From an uncultured Hyphomicrobiales bacterium (GTDB lineage Bacteria; Pseudomonadota; Alphaproteobacteria; Rhizobiales; Beijerinckiaceae): a stretch of DNA of 64,000 nt. Made by a program: the position numbers and the translations under genes. This document shows, one piece after another, positions 25,606 through 33,151 of the stretch. The stretch lies in contig CAINED010000078.1 in assembly GCA_903847605.1 (NCBI GenBank), positions 1 to 64,000 on the forward strand. The letters run 5' to 3'. The notes below the pieces were generated by a model. It worked only from the letters and a program-made list of their open reading frames with translations. It did no database searches and was not told where the DNA came from. Each line of letters opens with the position of its first letter. Position 1 is the stretch's first letter.

Positions 25606-26955
25606 TTACTCCATCCCGCCGGTCGCCAGAAACTTCTCGAGCCAGTGGATGTTGTAGTCGCCGTTCTGAATGTCGGCGTTGCGCACCAATGTGCGAAAGA
25701 GCGGGATCGTCGTGTCGATGCCGTCGACGATGAATTCGTCGAGGGTGCGGCGCAGGCGCATGAGGGCTTCGGTGCGGCTGCGGCCGTGGACGATGAGTTT
25801 GCCCACGAGGGAGTCGTAGTTCGGCGGGATCGTGTAGCCCTGATAGACGGCGCTATCGACGCGCACGCCGAGGCCACCGGGCGGATGGTAATAGCTGATC
25901 GTGCCGGGCGAGGGGCGGAAGGTCGCGGGATGTTCGGCGTTGACGCGGCATTCGATGGCGTGGCCGGAAAAGCGCACGTCGTCCTGCGTGATCGTCAGCG
26001 GCGATCCCGCCGCGATCTTGATCTGCTCGTTCACAAGGTCGATGCCGGTGTTCATCTCGGGGACGGGATGATCGACCTGGATGCGCGTGTTCATCTCGAT
26101 GAAATAGAAGCGCCCGTCCTCGTATAAAAACTCGATGGTGCCGACGCCGAGGTATTGCAGGTCCTGCATCGCCTTGGCGACGACAGCGCCGATCTCCTCG
26201 CGCTCGCTGGCGTTGAGCGCGGGCGAGGGGCCTTCTTCCCAAACCTTCTGATGGCGGCGCTGCAGGGAGCAGTCGCGTTCGCCGAGATGAATGGCGTTGC
26301 CGCGCCCGTCGCCCAGAACCTGGATCTCGATGTGCCGCGGCTTTTCGAGATATTTTTCGAGATAGACGGCGTCGTCGCCGAAGGCGGCCTTGGCTTCCAT
26401 GCGCGCGGTGGAGAGCGCATCGGAAAGATCGGCTTCGCTGCGCGCGACTTTCATGCCGCGGCCGCCGCCGCCGGCAGCCGCCTTCACGAGAACGGGAAAG
26501 CCGATATCTTTAGCGACGCGCATGGCCTCGTCGTCATCGGTGATGCCGCCTTCCGAGCCCGGCACGCAGGGGATGCCGAGGCGGCGCGCCGTGCGCTTGG
26601 CCTCGATCTTGTCGCCCATGATGCGGATGTGATCGGCCTTGGGGCCGATGAAGGCGATCTTGTGCTCGGCGCAGATATCGGCGAAGCGCGCGTTTTCCGA
26701 GAGGAAACCGTAGCCGGGATGGATGGCGTCCGCGCCCGTGATCTCGCAGGCGGCGAGCAAGGCGGGAATATTGAGATAGCTTTCGCGCGCGGCGGGCGGG
26801 CCGATGCACACGCTTTCGTCCGCGAGCTTGACATGCATGGCTTCGCTGTCGGCAGTCGAATAGACGGCGACGGTCGCTATGCCGAGCTCCTTCGCGGCGC
26901 GCATGATGCGCAGCGCGATTTCGCCCCGGTTCGCGATGAGGATTTTTTCAAACAT
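25606..26955 (-). CDS. accC: Acetyl-CoA carboxylase, biotin carboxylase subunit
   Basis: The protein has 449 residues from ATG 26955 (MFEKILIANRGEIALRI). ATP-grasp features: KAAAGGGGRGMKVAR (glycine-rich loop), HIEIQVLGDG, ERDCSLQRRHQKVWEEGPSP, EFLYEDGRFYFIEMNTRIQVDHPV (in part) and the C-terminal AEHP. It carboxylates biotin on AccB with bicarbonate and ATP, the first half of malonyl-CoA synthesis. accB lies 7 bases upstream on the same strand, so the two are co-transcribed. Confidence 0.97.
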   Translation of the reverse strand: MFEKILIANRGEIALRIMRAAKELGIATVAVYSTADSEAMHVKLADESVCIGPPAARESYLNIPALLAACEITGADAIHPGYGFLSENARFADICAEHKIAFIGPKADHIRIMGDKIEAKRTARRLGIPCVPGSEGGITDDDEAMRVAKDIGFPVLVKAAAGGGGRGMKVARSEADLSDALSTARMEAKAAFGDDAVYLEKYLEKPRHIEIQVLGDGRGNAIHLGERDCSLQRRHQKVWEEGPSPALNASEREEIGAVVAKAMQDLQYLGVGTIEFLYEDGRFYFIEMNTRIQVDHPVPEMNTGIDLVNEQIKIAAGSPLTITQDDVRFSGHAIECRVNAEHPATFRPSPGTISYYHPPGGLGVRVDSAVYQGYTIPPNYDSLVGKLIVHGRSRTEALMRLRRTLDEFIVDGIDTTIPLFRTLVRNADIQNGDYNIHWLEKFLATGGME

Positions 26956-26962
26956 CGCGGCG

Positions 26963-27457
26963 CTACTCGATGACCAGCAAGGGCTGGCCATATTCGACGG
27001 GCTGACCGTCCTCCACGTGGATCGCGATGACCGTGCCGCCGCGCGGCGCGACGATGTCGTTAAACGTCTTCATGGCCTCGACGAGCAGGATCTTGTCGCC
27101 GGCGGCGACGACGCTGCCGATTTCGACGAAGGGTTTCGCGTCCGGGCTGGGGCGGCGATAGGCGGTGCCCACCATCGGCGATTTCACGGTGCCCGGATGA
27201 TCGCCGCTCTTGGGCGCGCCGGTCGCGGGCGGAGCGCCGGGGGACATGGACATCGACGGGGCAGGGGCGGCTACAGGCGCGGCCATCGGCCCGGACGCCA
27301 GCGTGACGTGCTGAACGGGCGCTTCGCGCTTCACTTTGATGCGCAGGCCGTCATGCTCGACTTCGATGCCGCTCAACTGCAGGCGCGAAACGATCTCCGC
27401 GAGCTTTTCAATCAGCGCGGGATCGATGCCGCTTTTGCCGTTGTCATCCTTGCTCAT
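26963..27457 (-). CDS. accB: Acetyl-CoA carboxylase, biotin carboxyl carrier protein
   Basis: A 164-residue protein with an N-terminal helical domain ([20 protein letters not shown]), a Pro/Ala-rich swinging linker (about residues 58-90) and the biotinyl domain [17 protein letters not shown] and [10 protein letters not shown], whose lysine is biotinylated. It carries the carboxyl group from AccC to the transferase. It lies between aroQ (3 bases upstream) and accC (7 bases downstream), forming aroQ-accB-accC. Confidence 0.97.
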   Translation of the reverse strand: MSKDDNGKSGIDPALIEKLAEIVSRLQLSGIEVEHDGLRIKVKREAPVQHVTLASGPMAAPVAAPAPSMSMSPGAPPATGAPKSGDHPGTVKSPMVGTAYRRPSPDAKPFVEIGSVVAAGDKILLVEAMKTFNDIVAPRGGTVIAIHVEDGQPVEYGQPLLVIE

Positions 27458-27460
27458 GTG

Positions 27461-27910
27461 TCAGCTCTTCTTGTTGGCCTCGCCGAGCGCGCAAAGCGCA
27501 TCGAATGCGAGGTCGTAGGATAGAACGCCAAAGCCCTGGATCGTGCCTATGGCGACAGGGGCGATGTGCGAGTGATGGCGGAAACGCTCGCGCGCATGGG
27601 TGTTGGAGAGATGGACCTCGACCACCTGCGCGCCCGATCCCTTGATCGCGTCGCGCAGGGCGACGGAGGTGTGGGTATAGGCGCCGGCATTGAGCACCAC
27701 GCCCGCCCCGGCCTTTGCCGCTTCCTGAATCCAGTCGACGAGGTCGCCCTCGTGGTTCGACTGGCGGAAGACGAGTTCGACCTCACGCGAGCTGGCGCGC
27801 TGGGCAAGGCGCTGCTCGACATCCGCGAGGGTCGTGCGGCCATAAATTTCCGGCTCGCGCGTGCCGAGCAGGTTCAAATTCGGGCCATTGAGGACGTGGA
27901 TCGCTTTCAT
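27461..27910 (-). CDS. aroQ: Type II 3-dehydroquinate dehydratase
   Basis: The protein has 149 residues from ATG 27910 (a GTG two codons earlier is possible). Type II features: VLNGPNLNLLGTREPEIYG with the catalytic Tyr, FRQSNHEGDLVDWIQEA, NAGAYTHTSVALRDAI and VHLSNTHARERFRHHS with the catalytic His region. It dehydrates 3-dehydroquinate in the shikimate pathway. It heads the aroQ-accB-accC unit, an order common in alphaproteobacteria. Confidence 0.96.
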   Translation of the reverse strand: MKAIHVLNGPNLNLLGTREPEIYGRTTLADVEQRLAQRASSREVELVFRQSNHEGDLVDWIQEAAKAGAGVVLNAGAYTHTSVALRDAIKGSGAQVVEVHLSNTHARERFRHHSHIAPVAIGTIQGFGVLSYDLAFDALCALGEANKKS

Positions 27911-28248
27911 GCACACGACTGTCTGTGCCGCCGGAAGCCCGGCTGCGGAAAGCGCGTCTTCTAGACTGCTTCATCCCAACGGGAAAGGGCCGGTGGGCAA
28001 TTGCTTCTGAATTGAGGCGAAGCCTGTTGATATCGTTGCCATTTCGGAAGGCGAGACGCGACGTTTTCAGGCTGCAGAAAATGGCGCAAAGATGTTCCCG
28101 ACATTGCCTGTTGTGCGGCGGACGGTTTTTCGTCTATTCGGCTGCTGACCGTTTTGGTTGGCTTCACGGACTGATCCAGAGCAAGGCACGCAGCCGAAGA
28201 AGCCGGAATTCTCCAGTTGGGTTTGTTTTACGCGGAAAAGGGGGGAAC
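27911..28248. other. Divergent intergenic region aroQ / FAA hydrolase
   Basis: About 340 bases between divergent genes. Lower GC than the surroundings between 28010 and 28200. It should hold the promoter of aroQ-accBC on the minus strand and that of the hydrolase gene on the plus strand. A strong purine-rich ribosome site (AAAAGGGGGGAAC) stands before ATG 28249. I saw no palindrome or RNA gene motif. Confidence 0.5.
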
Positions 28249-29157
28249 ATGAGTTACAAACTTGCGACCTATCAGTCGGCTGACGGGCCGCGCGCCGCCA
28301 TGGTTCTGGGCGATCGCGTCATCGATATCGCCAAGGCCACGCGCACGAAGGCCGACGAAAGCGTCGCCGGCATCTTCATGGACTGGACGAAGGCGAAGGC
28401 GCGGCTCGACGCTCTGGCGAAGCGGCAGGGCCTAAAGGGCCAGCCGCTGTCCAAAGTGAAACTGATGGCGCCGATCCCGCTGCCGGGCGCGATCTATTGC
28501 GCGGGCTCCAACTATTCCGACCATTCCGCCGAAATGGCGCGCGCGCAGGGCCGCGAGCCGCCGCCGGATCCGCACACGCTGGGCCAGCGCTCCTGGCATT
28601 TCATCAAGTCGCCGCGCGCCGTGACCGGGCCGAACGCGACGGTGAAGCGTCCCGAGAAGTGCCAAAAGCTCGACTGGGAAGTCGAGCTTGCCGTCGTCAT
28701 CGGCCGCAAGTGCAAGGACGTCTCGGAGAAGGACGCGATGAAATATGTCGGCGGCTACATGGTGGCCAACGATCTCTCCGGCCGCGACCTCGGCGACCGC
28801 AAGGGATTGCCGGCAGCCTTCGCCTTCGACTGGTTCGGCCACAAGTCCTTCGACGGTTCATGTCCGATGGGGCCGTGGATCGTGCCCGCCAAGGACATCA
28901 AGGATCCGATGAACCTGCGCCTCGAACTCGATGTGAACGGCGTTTCCAAGCAGGATTCGAATACCGGCAAGATGATCTTCAACATCGTCGAGCAGATCGC
29001 CGATCTCTCCTCGAAGATCACGCTGTGGCCGGGCGACATCATCATGACCGGCACGCCGCATGGTGTCGGCAATGGCCGCGGGGAATATCTGCAGCCGGGC
29101 GATGTCGTGAAGGCGCGCGTCGAGGGCATCGGCGAGATCGTCACGAAGATTGCTTGA
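28249..29157 (+). CDS. Fumarylacetoacetate hydrolase-family protein
   Basis: A 302-residue cytosolic protein. FAH-fold landmarks: IYCAGSNYSDHSAEM, the metal-binding WEVELAVVIGRK (Glu-x-Glu), MVANDLSGRD and the C-terminal GDIIMTGTPHGVG. This family hydrolyses or decarboxylates ring-fission products such as acylpyruvates, 2-oxohept-3-ene-1,7-dioate or fumarylacetoacetate. A pentenoate-hydratase-like gene is convergent downstream. It shares the fold and the same motif order with the product of 39456-40358 but differs clearly in its N-terminal domain. Confidence 0.86.
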   Translation: MSYKLATYQSADGPRAAMVLGDRVIDIAKATRTKADESVAGIFMDWTKAKARLDALAKRQGLKGQPLSKVKLMAPIPLPGAIYCAGSNYSDHSAEMARAQGREPPPDPHTLGQRSWHFIKSPRAVTGPNATVKRPEKCQKLDWEVELAVVIGRKCKDVSEKDAMKYVGGYMVANDLSGRDLGDRKGLPAAFAFDWFGHKSFDGSCPMGPWIVPAKDIKDPMNLRLELDVNGVSKQDSNTGKMIFNIVEQIADLSSKITLWPGDIIMTGTPHGVGNGRGEYLQPGDVVKARVEGIGEIVTKIA

Positions 29158-29166
29158 GGCGAATTG

Positions 29167-29235
29167 TGAGTAGTGAGTAGCGAATAGAGAAGAGTGGCGA
29201 CATTCTACTCGCTATTCGCCACTCGCTATTCGCTA
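29167..29235. repeat. CTATTCGC-type intergenic repeat
   Basis: GTGAGTAGTGAGTAGCGAATAG on the left is inverted on the right as two copies of CTCGCTATTCGC. The right end overlaps the stop codon of the minus-strand gene at 29233. Position between convergent genes fits a transcript end or a mobile palindrome. Confidence 0.65.
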
Positions 29236-30081
29236 CCCAAAACCGATCGTCACGCCTTCCAGCGCAATCCCCTCGATTTTCGTCATCCATGTCTCGCCGG
29301 GCTTGACCGGGAAGGCGCGCGTAAGAACACCAGTGGTGACGATTTCGCCCGGCGCGAGCGGGGGATTGTGTTTGTCTTTCGCGAGCATCTCGACGAGGGC
29401 CTTCAGCGCCTTCAGGGGCGAGCCCAGCACGTTTGCGCCCGTGCCACGATCGATTTCTTCGCCGTCGCGATAAAGCGTGATCCTGAAAGTCGCTAGCTGC
29501 TCCACGAGCTTGTCGAGATCGAACTCATTGCTTGAGTGATGCGCGCCGATGCGCAGCGCGGCATGCAGGCCTCCGCAGGCGACCGTGTCGGCGGCGGTGA
29601 ATTTCCAGCCGGGATAGATCGACTGCACGATTTCGCAGCCATGGGAAATCCACGCGATGTTCGAGAGCATTTCATGCTCGCTCATGTCCGGATGCAAGGG
29701 CTCGGCGATGCAAAGCTGTATTTCGGGCTCGATGAGGGGTTCGACGAATTCCTCGAGAAAAATCTTGCTGCGGTTGTAGTCGTCGCAGGCGCGCACGCGT
29801 TCCTCGAACATGTCGCCCCAAATCGGTTCGAAGACCTGATACTCGTCCCAGATGTTGGTGTTGGTAAAGCCGATCTTGCGGCCGACGTGCTTCTCCCCGC
29901 GCGCATGGCGCATGGCGCGGAGCTTCGCTATGGAGCGATAGGCCATCGCATTGTCGAAGCCTTCGATACGCTTCGAAAAGGGTTCGATCTGCTTGCCGGT
30001 ATAAAGCGTCTCGAAAACCTCGCGGGCGATGGCGGACGATTGCGAAGGTTTCGCGGGCGAGTGCGTGTCGGCGGCGCTCAT
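29233..30081 (-). CDS. 2-keto-4-pentenoate hydratase / 2-oxohepta-3-ene-1,7-dioate hydratase family protein
   Basis: A 282-residue protein of the hydratase branch of the FAH superfamily. Landmarks: GRKIGFTNTNIWDEYQV, EPEIQLCIAEPL (metal-binding Glu-x-Glu region), WISHGCEIVQS and the end GEIVTTGVLTRAFPVKPGETW (in part). Relatives add water to 2-hydroxypenta-2,4-dienoates made in meta-cleavage pathways. It may act together with the ring-cleavage dioxygenase at 38192 and the hydrolases at 28249 and 39456. The downstream end overlaps a repeat. Confidence 0.82.
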   Translation of the reverse strand: MSAADTHSPAKPSQSSAIAREVFETLYTGKQIEPFSKRIEGFDNAMAYRSIAKLRAMRHARGEKHVGRKIGFTNTNIWDEYQVFEPIWGDMFEERVRACDDYNRSKIFLEEFVEPLIEPEIQLCIAEPLHPDMSEHEMLSNIAWISHGCEIVQSIYPGWKFTAADTVACGGLHAALRIGAHHSSNEFDLDKLVEQLATFRITLYRDGEEIDRGTGANVLGSPLKALKALVEMLAKDKHNPPLAPGEIVTTGVLTRAFPVKPGETWMTKIEGIALEGVTIGFG

Positions 30082-30135
30082 GGTCCCTCCAGAGTTCCCG
30101 AGCGCTCGACTATAGCATGAACCTGCGGGCCTGAT

Positions 30136-30981
30136 CTATTTCGCCAGAAACTCCAGCACGCCCTTCTCGCTGGCTTCGCGCGTCTGGCCCGCGACGGGCA
30201 TATCCCAGTACTGCACGTTGGGCAGGCACTCTTCCAGATAGCGCGCGGCCGAGGTCGCGTGGTTGTCGTCATTGCCGGGCACGACGAGGGCAGGGAGGTC
30301 GCATTGCATCAGGTCTTCGGGCTCGGCTCCCGGCGCTGTGTCGCGGTCGAAGAGGGTGCGGATCATGCCGGCGCAGAGCGCGCGGTAACGCGCATTGTCG
30401 AGTTTCACGTAATCGGCGGTGAAGGCCGCATCGTGTTTCAGCACGGAAGCCCAGGGGCCGCCGCGCGGATCGGCGTTGAAGGGCTTTCCGGTTTCCTTCA
30501 CGAGATCGGCGACGGCCTGCAGACCGTTCGCCTCGACGAAGGCGAGATGCTGCGCCATGCGCTGATGCGATGATATCCGGTATTTCGCGCCGCCGACCGG
30601 CCACCACAGGATCATCTTGTTGACCCGCTCGGGCGCGGCAACGCCCATGGCAGCTACGGGACAGCAGCCCATGCAGCCGCCCATAATATGCGCCTTGTCG
30701 ATCTTCAGATGATCCATGAGCGCGACGGCGTGCGTGACGAAGTGGTCATAGGTGACGCGCTCGATGCGCCCGCCCGACTGGCCGCATTCGCGCCGGTCGA
30801 AGACGATGCAGGTGTAATGCTGCGTAAGCCACTCCAGCGGTTTCACCTTGGCGTAGATGCCGAGGGCCGACCATTGCTCGATGGTGGCATTAAAACCGCC
30901 CGGCGCGAACATAAGCAGCGGCGGGCCGTTGCCCAAAACTTCGTAGCGGGTGGAAATGCCGTCACAGGTGGCGAAGGGCAT
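30136..30981 (-). CDS. Alpha/beta hydrolase with cysteine at the nucleophile position
   Basis: A 281-residue alpha/beta hydrolase: oxyanion region MFAPGGFN, CIVFDRRECGQSGG before the elbow, then the nucleophile elbow IMGGCMGCCPV. The usual Gly-x-Ser-x-Gly is Gly-Gly-Cys103-Met-Gly, so the nucleophile is Cys, as in dienelactone hydrolases. An acidic pair follows in PGNDDNH, and no His is found in the last 40 residues where the catalytic base usually lies. It is 4 bases from the PanB-like gene, likely the same transcript. Substrate unknown, plausibly an ester or C-C bond of a ring-fission product. Confidence 0.8.
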   Translation of the reverse strand: MPFATCDGISTRYEVLGNGPPLLMFAPGGFNATIEQWSALGIYAKVKPLEWLTQHYTCIVFDRRECGQSGGRIERVTYDHFVTHAVALMDHLKIDKAHIMGGCMGCCPVAAMGVAAPERVNKMILWWPVGGAKYRISSHQRMAQHLAFVEANGLQAVADLVKETGKPFNADPRGGPWASVLKHDAAFTADYVKLDNARYRALCAGMIRTLFDRDTAPGAEPEDLMQCDLPALVVPGNDDNHATSAARYLEECLPNVQYWDMPVAGQTREASEKGVLEFLAK

Positions 30982-30985
30982 GAGA

Positions 30986-31798
30986 TTACCCCTTGATCTG
31001 CTTGCCGGCGCGGCAGTCTTCGGCGAGCGCTTTGAAGGCGTCGATGGTGCCCTGCGCCGTGTTGAAATAGGTGTCCGTCTTGGAGCCGATCCACTTCTCG
31101 CCGATGCCGAGAACGGTCTGGGCGAGGCGCACGCGGCCGTCGAGCCATGGGCCGCCGCCGAAGCCGCCGATGCACGGGATTTTCACCGCTTCCGTCACGG
31201 CCTTGCCGGCGACGGGGCCGGAGTTGGTGAAGTCGAGGGCGACCGCGCCGCAGGCTTCCAGCATCCTGGCTTCCTCGACCAGCTTTTCGGCGGCTTCCGA
31301 CATCGCGACGGCGGCGGCCGAGTTCTGGGCGGAATAGGGGATGCCGTATTTCAGCGCCGTCTGCGGCGTGAGGCCGAACTGCGCGAAGACGGGGATGCCG
31401 GCCTGCGCCATCTCCTTGATGATTTCAGGGTGGTTCGCGGCGGCGTCGACCTTGATCATGTCCGCCCCGCCTTCCTTGACGATGCGCACGGCGGCTTTCA
31501 TGGCGCTGGACAGGCCTTCCTGCACGGGGCCATAGGGCATGTCGCAGGAAACGACCATGCGCGAGGTCGCGCGGCGCACCGCCTTGCAGCAGACGAGGAT
31601 TTCATCGAGCGTCACCTGCAGGGGATTGTCGTGGCCCCACAGGTTCGCGCCGACGCTGTCGCCGATCGAGACGAAATCGAGGCCGGCGAGATCGGCAAAG
31701 CGCGTTGTCGGGAAATCCCAGGCGACGACGCCGATGCTCTTGCGCCCGTCGCGCTTCATCTGCTGCAACAAGGGGATGGTGATCTGTTCGGCGGACAT
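30986..31798 (-). CDS. PanB-like (ketopantoate hydroxymethyltransferase family) protein, divergent
   Basis: The protein has 270 residues from ATG 31798. The PanB fold is clear from VSIGDSVGANLWGHDNPLQVT (in part), CDMPYGPVQEGL and IPVFAQFGLTPQTA. Against the classical enzyme the segment after the catalytic lysine reads MIKVDAAAN rather than KIEGG, and the loop at the first Asp differs. It may therefore be a paralogue with another substrate, perhaps within the catabolic genes, rather than the pantothenate enzyme. panC is not present. It shares a transcript with the hydrolase at 30136 and is divergent to the SecY-like pair. Confidence 0.78.
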   Translation of the reverse strand: MSAEQITIPLLQQMKRDGRKSIGVVAWDFPTTRFADLAGLDFVSIGDSVGANLWGHDNPLQVTLDEILVCCKAVRRATSRMVVSCDMPYGPVQEGLSSAMKAAVRIVKEGGADMIKVDAAANHPEIIKEMAQAGIPVFAQFGLTPQTALKYGIPYSAQNSAAAVAMSEAAEKLVEEARMLEACGAVALDFTNSGPVAGKAVTEAVKIPCIGGFGGGPWLDGRVRLAQTVLGIGEKWIGSKTDTYFNTAQGTIDAFKALAEDCRAGKQIKG

Positions 31799-31953
31799 TG
31801 TGCCTCCCGGGGCATTTGTTTTGCTCGTGGTGCTTTTGCATCGGCGCGGGAATGACGTCAATTGTGGCGACGGCGTTTGCTATCGCACATTGGATGGAGG
31901 CATACAGGTCTAGGCTGCACTTGATTGGGTGCTTGCTGGAAGACCTTGGGATC

Positions 31954-33123
31954 ATGACGATTGAGAATAAGGCCGCAATTTCCGACGAAGTGGTGACGCC
32001 GGCCTGGTATGCGAGGGCTGATTTCAAGCGTCGCGTTCTGATAACGCTGGCCGCTCTGGCCTTGTACCGGATAGCGGAAAATATACCGTTGCCTGGCATC
32101 GAACTGCCGTACTGGAAGGCCGCGCAGGCGAAGGAAAGTCTGTTCACGCTGATGTTCGCCCCGGATGACGTCTCCGAGCTTTCGATTATGGCTATGGGCG
32201 TGATGCCATTATTGATCGCGTGCGTCGCCTTCGAATTGCTTCGGTTGTGTGCGCCGTCGTTCTGGCACTGGCTCGAAGCAGCGCCCAAACGGCGCATCCG
32301 CGCGCAGGGCGCGCTTTATGTTTGCGCGCTCTTTTGGGCAGCATGGCAAGCTCCATCCGTCGCTGACGAAATACCGAATATAAACTCAGCGGACGATTTC
32401 TGGAGCTTTGTCATGATCGCCTCACTTATTGGCGGCGTTGCGCTTTCCATCGGGCTTGCGACATGGATCAACAGGGCGGGACCCGGGTATGGGATCTGGG
32501 TAGTTGCAGCCTTCGTTTATTGCAGCGATGGATTGAACAAACTTGAAGCTTCTGTGGTGCTACGCGATGCAACCGCCATCGAGCATGGCCTTATCTTCCT
32601 CACTTTCGTTGTATGCGCGGCTGTGATCGTAAAGATCGAGAGGGCACGGGGGTATTCCGGTGAAGCGGCGTCTGTCATGAATCCCGGAGGTTTCTGGCCG
32701 CCGCTCATGGCTTATCTGCTCGCAATGTGGATTGCAGCCATAGGACATGTTCTTGTCTATCCGTTTTTCGGCACAGACTATATCCTGGCTGCAAATTCCA
32801 TAGAGCGATCCATCCGTTTCGGGGCAAGCGTGGTGTTGTCCGGTCTGTTCTTTTGGCGCTATGAAGCAATTGCTCGCAAGCACGGAACATATGCTGGCTC
32901 TGCCGGGCTGGCGCCCGACTGGGTGAAGTGTTGGATCCTGTTCAGCGCAATGTTCCTGGCCGAATTTTTGCTGGGGTATTTTGCAAGGTTGTCGCCTTTG
33001 ATTGCTTCGGCAAAGCTGGCATTGATCGTCATCACTATTTTGCGCATCGCGAGCGTCAATCGCGGCCCGGTCGCCGAAGGTGACAAAACTCACAGCGGGC
33101 ATTCGCGACTCGCGCGACAATGA
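31954..33123 (+). CDS. Divergent SecY-like membrane protein, first of a tandem pair
   Basis: The protein has 389 residues if it starts at ATG 31954; the frame is open further upstream. It is a multi-spanning protein whose order of motifs follows SecY: FKRRVLITLAALALYRIA then IPLPGIE (44-50), as in SecY IPIPGID; LSIMAMGVMP (76-85), as SecY ALGIMP; WINRAGPGYG (171-180), as SecY ITERGIGNG; and NPGGFWPP (243-250), as SecY TM7 N-x-x-G-x-x-P. The region between TM8 and TM9, where SecY has its long ribosome- and SecA-binding C5 loop, is short. Canonical SecY is about 440 residues. No secE or secG is near. It is 28 bases before its paralogue. Function unknown. Confidence 0.72.
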   Translation: MTIENKAAISDEVVTPAWYARADFKRRVLITLAALALYRIAENIPLPGIELPYWKAAQAKESLFTLMFAPDDVSELSIMAMGVMPLLIACVAFELLRLCAPSFWHWLEAAPKRRIRAQGALYVCALFWAAWQAPSVADEIPNINSADDFWSFVMIASLIGGVALSIGLATWINRAGPGYGIWVVAAFVYCSDGLNKLEASVVLRDATAIEHGLIFLTFVVCAAVIVKIERARGYSGEAASVMNPGGFWPPLMAYLLAMWIAAIGHVLVYPFFGTDYILAANSIERSIRFGASVVLSGLFFWRYEAIARKHGTYAGSAGLAPDWVKCWILFSAMFLAEFLLGYFARLSPLIASAKLALIVITILRIASVNRGPVAEGDKTHSGHSRLARQ

Positions 33124-33151
33124 AGCGGCAGATTTTCCAAGGAGGCGCATT

